From NCBI GenBank assembly GCA_009911195.1, contig QXWV01000028.1, positions 48,262 through 112,261 of the forward strand: 64,000 nt of DNA, in the 5' to 3' direction. Within the stretch, counting starts at the first letter, position 1. Each line of letters opens with the position of its first letter. Shown in pieces: positions 21,453 through 29,773 of this stretch. The notes under the pieces were generated by a model. That model saw nothing but the letters and a program-made list of their open reading frames with translations. It was not told the origin of the DNA and ran no database searches. The translations under genes and the position numbers were made by a program. The DNA comes from Lachnospiraceae bacterium. Its GTDB lineage: Bacteria > Bacillota > Clostridia > Lachnospirales > Lachnospiraceae.

Positions 21453-22358
21453 TCAGCGACAGGTTCTTTTTGCTTTCTTATGGCGTTTAAATTTTTTCAT
21501 GCGAAGTATTTTCCTGAATACAAAAGGCAAATAATAATACAAATACAGTATTTTATCCAAAGAAAGACAGAAGGGCCTGGTGACAAACAGATATACTTTA
21601 CACCAGAAATGGTTTATCCCCTGTACAAAGCGGATTCTTAAACGATGCAGGCATCCGCCGGCTTTTTCCAAGGATTTTGTAAAAGAAAAAGAGACAGTGT
21701 GGTGGCAGATACAGATATCCTCCTGGCAATAACCGGCTTCCACCAGCCCTTGGGCAAAGGCTTCCGCCATTTCGCAGTGAGGGAATGTAACGCTGGCGCG
21801 CATATTCAAGTCGGCGGGATTAGAAAAGCGCCCTACGGAAAATGCAGTCAGCCACCAATGCTTAGCCTGTATATCGGCAATCCCCATGCCGCAGCGGAAC
21901 AGATTAAAGGAGAGACCGAGCATATCTTTATCGGATACGCATTGAAAGAGGGTATTTTCCCACTCCGAAGGAGGTATGATGCCGTCCGCATAGTAAATGC
22001 CAATTTCGCCGCCGGTGTTGATGCCGTATTGCCCTTTCCAGAATTCAATGAGCCAAGTCCTGCCATTATAATTGAAATAAACAGGAAGGGCATCAAAAAC
22101 CATATGAAACATAAGGGCAGTTTTATCATATAAAGAACAGTAACCAAATTTTCTCTGCATAGCATCAATGTGGGAAGTTATGATATCCTGCGAGGCCACA
22201 TAACGGAATCCGAAAGGCTGAAGCAGCTCATCCAGAAGATGGCATTTCGCCCGTGTAGGCATGCAGCAGATTTTTTTGATTATTTTTTTCCGACGCCAGA
22301 AGTTCAGGCAGAAAAAGAAAAGAAGGATGAAGAAAAATATACCGAAAAATAAATACAT
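21453..22358 (-). CDS. DUF4474-like membrane-anchored protein of unknown function
   Basis: 301 residues with AAAGGAA before ATG 22358. It has an N-terminal hydrophobic anchor (FFGIFFFILLFFFCLNFW) followed by basic residues and a soluble domain. The latter contains PVYFNYNGRTWLIEFWKGQY and TGGEIGIYYAD, which I associate with the DUF4474 family from memory and could not verify. A second, aromatic and basic stretch (KILYLYYYLPFVFRKILRMK) closes the protein. No catalytic motif is visible. It lies 41 bp downstream of the start of the metallophosphoesterase gene on the same strand and may be cotranscribed. Confidence 0.6.
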   Translation of the reverse strand: MYLFFGIFFFILLFFFCLNFWRRKKIIKKICCMPTRAKCHLLDELLQPFGFRYVASQDIITSHIDAMQRKFGYCSLYDKTALMFHMVFDALPVYFNYNGRTWLIEFWKGQYGINTGGEIGIYYADGIIPPSEWENTLFQCVSDKDMLGLSFNLFRCGMGIADIQAKHWWLTAFSVGRFSNPADLNMRASVTFPHCEMAEAFAQGLVEAGYCQEDICICHHTVSFSFTKSLEKAGGCLHRLRIRFVQGINHFWCKVYLFVTRPFCLSLDKILYLYYYLPFVFRKILRMKKFKRHKKAKRTCR

Positions 22359-22425
22359 ACCAAATTCCTTTCATCATAAGTTTGTTATATCTTATGATGA
22401 AATGTCGAAATTGGTACGGGAATTT

Positions 22426-23388
22426 TTATGGGGAAATATGAATCCGCGCGGCTTTCCCTTTAAATCCGGCATCCCCGGTAAACTGGGGAATTTCTTTTTC
22501 CCCTTCCATATTGGAAGTATGGGAAAAATGTACATGGCCGGCGATAACTGCGGCTACGGGGCTGTCTTTTGCAGTAGTTAAAGCCATAAATTCCGCGGAT
22601 ACATCATTAGGATAAGTGCCCCCATGGACACCGCCGCCCAGTACCACGCTTTTCTGCCAAACGGCAGAGGATTCCTCCAAAAGGGAAGGGGTATAAAAAG
22701 GCACGTGAACCAGAAGAAGGACAGGCTTTCCCTGTGCTAAGATTGATTTATATGTTTCCAGGGCATCAGGGTCAATCTGATTGCTGCTGTTATCCACTGC
22801 TACAATGATAAAATCTTCCAGCTCGAGCGTGTGAATAGCCGTATTCCCACCCATATATGGGGAGAGGGGCGTCAAATAAGTATTAGCAGCCGTTTCGGTC
22901 ATATATTCCCAAGGGTAAGTCCAATCATGGTTTCCAGGAGTATAGACATAAGGGACTTCCAGATTTTCCAGTGAATTTTCAAGAAATCCCATATTGGCAG
23001 GGGAGGGCGAATCGATAATATCCCCGCCTAAGAGAAGGGCATCCGGCTTCGTATCATTAGCATAAGATAACAGGGCGGTAAATAAATCGGAAGAAGCATA
23101 GCCGCTTTCACCGGCAAATTCGGAAAGCCTTTGGGCAGAGTAATCTCTGATTTCCTGGGAAATTTCTTCCGATGTCTCAGGGATGATGATATGGGTATCC
23201 GTGAGAAAAAGCAAATCATATTCCCTGGAAATGCCTGGAATCGTGATTTGGCAGTTATCGATGGCTTCAGAAGTGATTTCCAAAGGCTTAGCGGGAGAAC
23301 CGGAAGCGCAGCCGCTGATGAAAATGACGGTTAGGAATGCCAATAATATAGCAGGATATTTTCTTTTTAAATATTTTATTGATTTCAT
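22426..23388 (-). CDS. Secreted metallophosphoesterase lipoprotein
   Basis: 320 residues, AAGGAG upstream of ATG 23388. The N-terminus (KYPAILLAFLTVIFISGC) is a lipoprotein signal with Cys at the lipobox, so the mature protein is tethered outside the membrane. The calcineurin-like motifs follow: LLFLTDTHI, ALLLGGDIID, YTPGNHDW, LLLVHVPFY and VIAGHVHFSH. The substrate is unknown. Phosphodiesters, nucleotides or cell-wall polymers are possible. It is unrelated in sequence detail to the cytoplasmic metallophosphoesterase at 20470, despite the shared fold. Confidence 0.85.
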   Translation of the reverse strand: MKSIKYLKRKYPAILLAFLTVIFISGCASGSPAKPLEITSEAIDNCQITIPGISREYDLLFLTDTHIIIPETSEEISQEIRDYSAQRLSEFAGESGYASSDLFTALLSYANDTKPDALLLGGDIIDSPSPANMGFLENSLENLEVPYVYTPGNHDWTYPWEYMTETAANTYLTPLSPYMGGNTAIHTLELEDFIIVAVDNSSNQIDPDALETYKSILAQGKPVLLLVHVPFYTPSLLEESSAVWQKSVVLGGGVHGGTYPNDVSAEFMALTTAKDSPVAAVIAGHVHFSHTSNMEGEKEIPQFTGDAGFKGKAARIHISP

Positions 23389-23455
23389 ATCGGAGTACTC
23401 CTTTTATTTCTATGAGCAACGGGTGGGGTATTGTGTCCTGAAATAATGTTTTTAG

Positions 23456-24172
23456 CTAAGCCCCATCAGATGCATTTTTCAAATCAATCTCTGTTACCAG
23501 ATTTATGCGGGTTCCAACACATATGGAAAGGCAGATGCCAATAATCTGATTCCGGTAATGGACAAAGTTGCTGATTAAAAGCAAAGTATCCGGCGGATTC
23601 AGCTTAAGCAGGCCGATGATTTCGGGTTCGGCATATTCAGCATCTATCACCCGGATGGATTGGGTGACGGTCAATTCTTCCGGTATGGTATCCATTTCAA
23701 AAAGATATGGGATTAATGCCTGGGATACGGGCTCCTGGAATGTATAGGTAATGCTGATGGGGGTATCGTTTACATATTCCAGATGCCTGCGCGTATTGCT
23801 TTTTTCCATTTTGATTGGGCCGAGAATATTGTTGACAATATTCTGGATTCTGTCAGGGATAGCATTGATGGGGGTGACCCGATATCCCGACTGGATTAAA
23901 TGGCGGTCCTTGTAGGGAAAGCAATAGTAAAGAAGCTCCCTGGTTATTTTGGGCGGACAGATATAATATCCGCTGTTTTTCCGGTTTTCGATAATACCGT
24001 CGCTAATGAGCAGTTCCAGGCCATGGCGGAGCGTACCCCGGGTTATCCCCAGTTCCGTGGAAAAAGTTCTTTCCGCCGGGAGCTTGTCTCCAGGCTGCAA
24101 GCGATTAACGGCGATATATTCTCTGATATATTCTTCTACTTCCAGGCTTAGCTGGTTAAAAACCTTTGGCAT
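23456..24172 (-). CDS. GntR family regulator with UTRA-type sensor domain
   Basis: 238 residues, AAAGGAG before the start. Residues about 5-75 make a GntR winged helix (PGDKLPAERTFSTELGITRGTLRHGLELL), and the rest resembles a UTRA/chorismate-lyase-like effector domain, although the conserved core is weak. HutC-subfamily regulators usually sense sugars or their phosphates. It lies directly beside a second GntR regulator in the same direction, and both are divergent from the fructoselysine-type PTS operon, the most likely target of one or both. Confidence 0.8.
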   Translation of the reverse strand: MPKVFNQLSLEVEEYIREYIAVNRLQPGDKLPAERTFSTELGITRGTLRHGLELLISDGIIENRKNSGYYICPPKITRELLYYCFPYKDRHLIQSGYRVTPINAIPDRIQNIVNNILGPIKMEKSNTRRHLEYVNDTPISITYTFQEPVSQALIPYLFEMDTIPEELTVTQSIRVIDAEYAEPEIIGLLKLNPPDTLLLISNFVHYRNQIIGICLSICVGTRINLVTEIDLKNASDGA

Positions 24173-24240
24173 GATATACTCCTTTCTGTCCAGGCATCGT
24201 ATTAAGGCGGCAATTTAGCCTTTCATCTGTCTTATATGAA

Positions 24241-24990
24241 TTAAGTAATTAGCTGGGAAGTGAGATTGAAAATTCCATTTTTAATAATTCCGTCGGTATA
24301 ATATTTGGAAAATTCTGGAACAACAATAACTTCCGTATACTCGGCAATCTGGTGTGTTTTGGTGAAGGAGGTTATTTTAATATTGATAATGGGGGCATCC
24401 TCTTCCCTGTTCAGCAATTTGGCATAAGCTCCGTGTATTCTGGTGGAGGAAAAGATATGCTCAATATTCTGGATAGAGATTCCGTTAATCATAAACATAT
24501 CGTAGAGGGAGTATACCTGGAAATCAATATCTTCCACACGCTTGATGCTATGGTAGGGAATCGTTGTATTTTCAATGGAAATGGGCAGGTTATTGCCAAG
24601 GCGCAGGCGTATAATCTGAAACATTTCCGTATCCTCACCTACATGAAAAATATTGGAGTATTTATATTTTGCCTTTCTCGTCAGGGTGGTCAGAACTTTG
24701 GAAGATGGCTTAAATCCCGCTTCGTTGAGCAGTTCGCTCATGCCTTTAAAGTGGATGGCCGTGTCATCGATATCCGTTTTTGTTACATAAGTACCTTTTC
24801 CGTGAATACGTTTCAATATGCTTTCATCTATAAGGGAGTCAATGGCGGAACGGATTAGGTTTCTGGTCACATTGAAGTACTGGGCCAATTCTCTTTCGGA
24901 TGGAATGGCAGAGCCATATGGGTATGTTTTATCCTGTATTTTTTCCCTTATTAAATTTGCGATTTCTAAAGTTTTTTCTTCTATAGCCAT
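24241..24990 (-). CDS. GntR family regulator with UTRA domain (candidate repressor of the adjacent PTS operon)
   Basis: 249 residues, start backed by GGAAAGGAA. The GntR winged helix covers about 5-73 (YGSAIPSERELAQYFNVTRNLIRSAIDSL). The UTRA domain covers about 90-240, with FQIIRLRLGNNLPISIENTTIP matching the usual RLR..N..P...E..Y pattern. The gene is divergent from the FrlB-like/PTS operon, and the shared 300-bp spacer contains four TGGTAT repeats. By analogy with FrlR-type regulators of Amadori-product operons it probably responds to a phosphosugar. That link is inference. Confidence 0.82.
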   Translation of the reverse strand: MAIEEKTLEIANLIREKIQDKTYPYGSAIPSERELAQYFNVTRNLIRSAIDSLIDESILKRIHGKGTYVTKTDIDDTAIHFKGMSELLNEAGFKPSSKVLTTLTRKAKYKYSNIFHVGEDTEMFQIIRLRLGNNLPISIENTTIPYHSIKRVEDIDFQVYSLYDMFMINGISIQNIEHIFSSTRIHGAYAKLLNREEDAPIINIKITSFTKTHQIAEYTEVIVVPEFSKYYTDGIIKNGIFNLTSQLIT

Positions 24991-25056
24991 AAGAGATTCC
25001 TTTCCGGCAGTTTTCTTTCCTAAAATATTATAACAGAAGAAAAGGGGAAATAAAAG

Positions 25057-25177
25057 TGGTATTGTAAAATATGATAATAAATCAGTTATGGTATATTAAA
25101 AAATATTAAGAATAAAAATTGGTATATTAAAAATAAAAAGTGATTGACGGATAGAAAGATGTGTGGTATTGTATAAT
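25057..25177 (+). promoter_or_regulatory. Four phased TGGTAT repeats in the GntR-PTS divergent spacer
   Basis: TGGTATTGTAAAAT at 25057, TGGTATATTAAA at 25089, TGGTATATTAA at 25120 and TGGTATTGTATAAT at 25164 are spaced 32, 31 and 44 bp apart, close to three, three and four helical turns. The last copy includes a TATAAT that could be the -10 box of the operon, with TTGACG upstream but at an unusual 22-bp distance. The pattern suggests cooperative binding by a GntR regulator. Coding stretches in this spacer look spurious. Confidence 0.5.
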
Positions 25178-25288
25178 CACAAGGTGGTTAGAAAATGGTA
25201 TAAGAAAAAAGAGACCATCTTATGCGCGCAAAATGTTACCCGAAAACAGCAATGCAGGATTAAAAATAATTTTCAGGAGGAAAAACAA

Positions 25289-26302
25289 ATGTATGGATTT
25301 GAAAGCGAAACCTTTTTAAATGTACTTCATGGTGCGGTGGACAATATTGAGGTGATTAAGGAGGTTCTTGATAAAGCTTCAAAAAAGGGATATGAGAATG
25401 TATTCTTAATCGGAACAGGCGGAACTTACTCTATGTTAAGCCCACTTTCCTATATGTTAAAGACAAACAGTACGCTGGAGTGGTATTATGATATTGCAGC
25501 GGAATTTGTAAAAGCAAAGCCGAAGAAGCTGACGGAAAAATCCCTTATGATTACCGCTTCTTTATCCGGCGATACGAAAGAAACGGTGGAAGCAGCGGAA
25601 TATGCGGCAAGCGCCGGTGCACAGGTAATCGCTTTCGTAGGCAGTGCAGACAGCCCTTTAGGAAAGGCAGCTACATACCCCATTGCCAATGCGGCATCCA
25701 ATGACAATTTGGTGGAAGAAATCCATATCCAGTTGTTTGCGCTGGGAGCACTTCTGATGAAGAGGAATGGCGATTTTGAACAATGTGACAGATTCCTGGA
25801 AAACCTGAAGCGGATGCCGGAAGTGCTTCTGAAAGTAAGGGAGCAGAATGATGAGCGGGCGCTGGCATTTGCGAAAAAGCATAAAGACACTAAGTTCCAT
25901 ATGTTTGTAGGTGCAGGCAATACTTGGGGAGAGACTTATTGCTTTGCAATGTGCGTATTGGAAGAAATGCAGTGGATTGCCACGAAGTCGATTCATGCGG
26001 CGGAGTTTTTCCATGGAACTATTGAGATGACTGAAAAAGATATGAGTTTTGTGCTGATTAAAGGCGAAGATGAAACCAGGCCGCTGGTAGACAGGGTAGA
26101 AAACTTTGTAAAACAGCATTCGGATTGTGTCGAAGTATTCGATACAAAGGACTATGCGTTGGAAGGTATTGACGAGGATATGAGAAAATTCGTTGCCCCT
26201 ATGGTTACCTCCACTCAGTTGGAGAGGGTTAGCGCCCATTTTGAACATGTCAGGGAACATAGCCTGGAAATCAGAAGGTATTATAGGACGGTAGAATATT
26301 AA
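25289..26302 (+). CDS. frlB: SIS-domain deglycase, fructoselysine-6-phosphate deglycase-like (FrlB)
   Basis: 337 residues from ATG 25289 with AGGAGG 9 nt upstream. Open sequence further 5' lacks a ribosome site. Two SIS domains are visible (about 20-150, VFLIGTGGTYSMLSPLSYML, TASLSGDTKETVEA; and about 195-310, MFVGAGNTWGETYCFAM, KSIHAAEFFHGTIE). The C-terminus LEIRRYYRTVEY matches the FrlB/GfrF ending. These enzymes split 6-phosphofructoselysine (or glucoselysine) into glucose 6-phosphate and lysine. A mannose-family PTS follows, as in known Amadori-product operons. An AgaS-like aminosugar isomerase is the main alternative. Confidence 0.7.
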   Translation: MYGFESETFLNVLHGAVDNIEVIKEVLDKASKKGYENVFLIGTGGTYSMLSPLSYMLKTNSTLEWYYDIAAEFVKAKPKKLTEKSLMITASLSGDTKETVEAAEYAASAGAQVIAFVGSADSPLGKAATYPIANAASNDNLVEEIHIQLFALGALLMKRNGDFEQCDRFLENLKRMPEVLLKVREQNDERALAFAKKHKDTKFHMFVGAGNTWGETYCFAMCVLEEMQWIATKSIHAAEFFHGTIEMTEKDMSFVLIKGEDETRPLVDRVENFVKQHSDCVEVFDTKDYALEGIDEDMRKFVAPMVTSTQLERVSAHFEHVREHSLEIRRYYRTVEY

Positions 26303-26324
26303 AATGTTGCGGGGGGTGAAACAA

Positions 26325-26750
26325 ATGCGTAAATTGCTGGTTGCAACCCATGGGAGGTTTGCGGAAGGGATTGGGGAAACCCTGAGACTGATTCTCGGGG
26401 ATTCCCAGCCATTGGAAATATTGAATGCATATACAGTATTGGATTTTGATATGGCGAAAACGGCAAAGGAATATGTTTCTGGCCTTGGGGAAGACGAGGA
26501 GCTGATAGTGGCGGCAGATATATTTGGGGGAAGCGTAGCCAATGCTTTTACAGAATATATAGCGGAGGGAAAGGTACATGTGGTGACCGGGCTGAACCTT
26601 CCTTTGCTGATTGGGCTGGTATCATCGCTGGATGAGGAAGGCCCTACAGGGGAAATGATTCAAAACGCCATAGAGGATGCGAAAGAAGGTATTATGTATG
26701 CAAACCAGGTAATCAATGAAACAATGGAGGAAGAAGAGGAGGATTTCTGA
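26325..26750 (+). CDS. PTS mannose-family EIIA component
   Basis: 141 residues from ATG 26325, preferred because GGGGGTGA precedes it; ATG 26304 would add seven residues. It starts MRKLLVATHGRFAEG, in which the His is the phosphorylated residue of the EIIA-Man fold, and continues with VAADIFGGSVANAF. It takes phosphate from HPr and passes it to the EIIB encoded immediately downstream (stop and start are adjacent). Second gene of the FrlB-PTS operon. Confidence 0.87.
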   Translation: MRKLLVATHGRFAEGIGETLRLILGDSQPLEILNAYTVLDFDMAKTAKEYVSGLGEDEELIVAADIFGGSVANAFTEYIAEGKVHVVTGLNLPLLIGLVSSLDEEGPTGEMIQNAIEDAKEGIMYANQVINETMEEEEEDF

Positions 26751-27221
26751 ATGATTAAAATGCTGAGACTGGATGAAAGGCTGATTCACGGGCAGGTTGC
26801 ATTTGCATGGACCAATTCTTTGGGGGCGGATTGTATCTTTGTAATAAATGACGATGTGGCGGGCAATAAACTTCGTATGACATCTTTGAAGTTAGCAGCA
26901 CCGGGAGGGGTAAAATTCGTAGCGAAATCCGTAGATGAGGCGATTAGCCTTCTCAACGGGAATAAAACGGATAAATATAAGCTGTTCCTTATTGTAGATA
27001 ATACAGCAGATGCCCTGAGGCTTGTTAAAGAAGTAAAAAATGTAAACCATGTGAATCTGGGGAACATGAAAGTGAAAGAAGGTACGAAAGTGTTGACTCC
27101 CTCCATAGCGGTTACGGAGGCAGATATAGAAAATATCCGGGGAATGATTGCGGAAGGTGCGGAAGTGGAGTGCAGGGCAGTGCCTACGGATAAGAAAATT
27201 ATAGCGGAATCTCTGATTTAG
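26751..27221 (+). CDS. PTS mannose-family EIIB component
   Basis: 156 residues. RLDERLIHGQVAFAW holds the phosphorylated His and surrounding residues diagnostic of EIIB-Man/Sor proteins. The rest (CIFVINDDVAGNKLRMTSLKLA) is standard. It carries phosphate from EIIA to the sugar during uptake. ATG follows the EIIA stop directly (TGAATG), so translational coupling is likely. The preceding gene ends in a Glu-rich tail whose codons supply GGAGG-like ribosome signals. Confidence 0.9.
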   Translation: MIKMLRLDERLIHGQVAFAWTNSLGADCIFVINDDVAGNKLRMTSLKLAAPGGVKFVAKSVDEAISLLNGNKTDKYKLFLIVDNTADALRLVKEVKNVNHVNLGNMKVKEGTKVLTPSIAVTEADIENIRGMIAEGAEVECRAVPTDKKIIAESLI

Positions 27222-27235
27222 GAAGGAGAAATATT

Positions 27236-27988
27236 ATGATAATTGCAGCATTTTTAGTAGCAATTGTGGCTTTTCTGGCCGCTATTGATGAACAGGTTTT
27301 TGGGGCATCCATGTTGTCAAGGCCATTGTTCACAGGCCCCATTGTTGGGCTGATTATGGGGGATGTTACAACGGGTATTATTATGGGGGCTTCGTTAGAG
27401 GCGATGTTTATGGGCTCCATTATGGTGGGGAGCGCCGTACCGCCGGAAGTATACGCTTCCAGTATTTTGAGCATTGCGGTAGCGATTCAGTCCGGGGCAG
27501 AAGTAGGTACTGCAGTGGCACTGGCCCTTCCATTGTCGATATTTTTGCAGATGTGGAGAAACTTCTGTTATGCGATTCCGGGAAGCTGGGCAGGGAAACA
27601 GATTCAGAAGGCCGTAGAGGAAAGAAACCTGAAAAAGGCTAACTTCCTTCATTTAACGGTAGTTCCGCTTTCTATCGGAATTCCTTCTGCATTGCTTGTG
27701 TTTGTGGCGATTGCATTTGGTGCTGACTCCATCAATGCGGTTTTAAATATGATTCCGGAAGTGGTAATGAACGGATTCAATGTAGCGGCCGGAGTGTTAT
27801 CCTGTGTAGGGCTTGCGCTGCTGATTAAGATGATGTCTAACAGTAAGGTACTTCCCTATCTTTTCCTGGGGTTTGTGGCGGTCATTTACTTACATATGGA
27901 TGTAATTGGTGTGGCAGTAGTAGGGTTGTGTATCGCACTGATAGCGGTAAATAATATGAAATTTGAAGATGCGGAGGAGGATTTCTGA
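27236..27988 (+). CDS. PTS mannose-family EIIC component
   Basis: 250 residues, GGAAGGAG upstream. It is a hydrophobic protein with the EIIC-Man opening (AFLVAIVAFLAAIDEQVFG) and GPIVGLIMGDVTTGIIMGASLEAMFMG, the conserved membrane-embedded loop. With EIID it forms the translocation channel for the sugar. It ends at a TGATG overlap with the EIID start. Confidence 0.9.
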   Translation: MIIAAFLVAIVAFLAAIDEQVFGASMLSRPLFTGPIVGLIMGDVTTGIIMGASLEAMFMGSIMVGSAVPPEVYASSILSIAVAIQSGAEVGTAVALALPLSIFLQMWRNFCYAIPGSWAGKQIQKAVEERNLKKANFLHLTVVPLSIGIPSALLVFVAIAFGADSINAVLNMIPEVVMNGFNVAAGVLSCVGLALLIKMMSNSKVLPYLFLGFVAVIYLHMDVIGVAVVGLCIALIAVNNMKFEDAEEDF

Positions 27989-28833
27989 TGATGGAAAATA
28001 ATATTCAGGTAGCGGATGAAGGAAAGAAGGCAAAAGAAATTATGACCGCAAAAGAGTACCGCAGTATCTTCTGGAGGTCATTTACCATACAGTGTTCCTG
28101 GTCATTTGATAAGATGATGGCTTATGGATATATGTATGCAATCGAAAAGCCGTTAAGGAAAATTTATCCGAATGACGATGATTTTTATGCCGCTTTAAAG
28201 CGCCATACCGAAACTTTTAACATTACTCCCCATGTATCCCCTTTCATTATGACGCTGGGCGTGGCCATGGAAGAAGAAAATGCAAAAGAGGAAAACTTCG
28301 ATACGGGTTCAATCAATAATGTAAAAGTCGGCCTTATGGGCCCTCTTTCTGGAATCGGCGATTCCTTTTTCTGGGGGACTTTCCGTGTAATTGCCGCAGG
28401 TATCGGCATTGCGATGGCACAGCAGGGGAATATACTAGGGGCGCTCATATATTTCCTGCTTTATACAGCCATACATTTTGTGACAAAAATTTTAGCAGGA
28501 AAATACGGATATAAACTGGGAACCTCCTTCCTGGAAAACGCATCGGAGAACCATATGATGGAAAAGCTGTCTTATGGGGCATCCATATTGGGAATGACAG
28601 TAATAGGCGCTATGGTGGCTACAATGGTGTCGCTACAGACCACATTAAGCTTTAATTTATCCGGTACAGAAACTACCTTGCAGTCCATATTCGACCAGAT
28701 TTTCCCCGGCTTGTTGCCGTTAGCCGCCACCTTCCTTTGTGTATGGCTATATAAGAAAAATGTAAAAACTATCTATATTATCCTTGGTATTTTCGTGCTG
28801 TGTATAGTGGGGTGCGCTTTTGGGATTCTCTAA
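27988..28833 (+). CDS. PTS mannose-family EIID component
   Basis: 281 residues. The start overlaps the EIIC stop (TGATGATG); ATG 27991 is equally possible. EIID signatures are present: RSFTIQCSWSFDKMMAYG, HTETFNITPHVSPFIMTLGVAMEEE, and GLMGPLSGIGDSFFWGTFR. Several C-terminal membrane helices follow. It completes a four-subunit sugar PTS. In related operons this type of permease imports fructoselysine, glucoselysine, sorbose or mannose. FrlB-like company favours the Amadori products. Confidence 0.9.
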   Translation: MMENNIQVADEGKKAKEIMTAKEYRSIFWRSFTIQCSWSFDKMMAYGYMYAIEKPLRKIYPNDDDFYAALKRHTETFNITPHVSPFIMTLGVAMEEENAKEENFDTGSINNVKVGLMGPLSGIGDSFFWGTFRVIAAGIGIAMAQQGNILGALIYFLLYTAIHFVTKILAGKYGYKLGTSFLENASENHMMEKLSYGASILGMTVIGAMVATMVSLQTTLSFNLSGTETTLQSIFDQIFPGLLPLAATFLCVWLYKKNVKTIYIILGIFVLCIVGCAFGIL

Positions 28834-29461
28834 AAAGCTTGTAATATTTGATGTGGATGGAACGTTAAATATGACGGAGATATACGCTATACCGGCATAT
28901 AAAAAGGTTCTGGGGAAAATGGGCGTAGAAGGTTTTACGGAGGAAATGCTCAGAAACAGAATTGGTGCTTCGTTCATGGATGATATTCGTTATTTTTTCG
29001 GAAGCAGGGCAGAAGAAAGAAAAGCGGAATTTGAGGAATTGGTTGAAGAATACTGGATGAAAGATGTACAGTCTAGGGCAAAAACATTTCCTCATGTGGA
29101 AGAAACATTGCAGGAATTGAAAGAAAAGGGATATCATCTGGCTATCTGTTCCAATGCGGAAGAGGGCGAAATCATCCGGGTGCTTAATGCATTGCATATC
29201 AAGGATTATTTTGATTATATACAAGGGATTACAAAGCAGCAGACAAAATCGGACAGCCTGCACCGGCTGTTAGAAAAGGAAAGGCCGGAATGGGCAGTGA
29301 TGGTAGGAGACAGATTTTACGATAAGAAAGCGGCAGAGGATAATGGAATACCTTTTATAGCCTGTTTATATGGATATGGGCAGAAAGGGGAATTTTCCGA
29401 AGTGGATTTATCCATAACGGATATCAGCCAGCTACCTGTAGCGGTGGAAGGGATAAAGTAA
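28820..29461 (+). CDS. HAD-family phosphatase/phosphoglucomutase-like hydrolase
   Basis: 213 residues, probable TTG start at 28820 overlapping the EIID gene by 14 bp, with GGGGTG as ribosome site. Motif I is VIFDVDGTLNMTE, motif II AICSNAE, and motif III/IV K.DSLHRLLE and MVGDRFYDKKAAEDNG, typical of the subfamily I HAD hydrolases with a helical cap. It probably dephosphorylates a sugar phosphate or related metabolite. Being last in the PTS operon it may relieve phosphosugar stress, which is inference. Confidence 0.83.
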   Translation: MGFSKKLVIFDVDGTLNMTEIYAIPAYKKVLGKMGVEGFTEEMLRNRIGASFMDDIRYFFGSRAEERKAEFEELVEEYWMKDVQSRAKTFPHVEETLQELKEKGYHLAICSNAEEGEIIRVLNALHIKDYFDYIQGITKQQTKSDSLHRLLEKERPEWAVMVGDRFYDKKAAEDNGIPFIACLYGYGQKGEFSEVDLSITDISQLPVAVEGIK

Positions 29462-29773
29462 ATATAAAATATAGTTCAGCTAAAGTTTTAATGAGTATAA
29501 CCCTGTGTCATATTATGCGGTATGGAATGCCTGCATGGTATGGGATGGGGTTATTCTCAATATTTTAGCGCAATATTTCCGTATGATTTAGTTGGAAAAT
29601 ATTTTCATAAAATTATGTGGGAATGCGATTATGTGTAAAAAGTTTTTTGCATCTTGCTATTATTTTTATAATCTTGTAAAATTAGTCTTACCGCTATCAT
29701 ATCAGGATATTTTTCAAAATTTTTACCGCAGATTCGCATAAGGCGGTACGCATCTGCAGACTAAGAAAGGAGC
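29462..29773. other. 312-bp gene-free stretch with a long imperfect hairpin
   Basis: GAGTATAACCC (29493-29503) pairs, with one mismatch, with GGGTTATTCTC (29548-29558). Inside it CATA-ATGC pairs with GCAT-TATG around a 2x2 internal loop. It may be the terminator of the PTS operon or part of the leader of the MATE gene. A second short inverted repeat, GCAGAT/ATCTGC, lies near 29730-29758, just before the MATE ribosome site. I do not recognise a known riboswitch. Confidence 0.4.

Noticed and set aside
25163..25288. Longer start for the FrlB-like protein
   Set aside because: The extra 42 residues run over the promoter and repeat region, have no ribosome site, and do not match the family start.
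29491..29560. Known riboswitch upstream of the MATE genes
   Set aside because: A long hairpin exists, but I could not match conserved bases of any riboswitch class I know.
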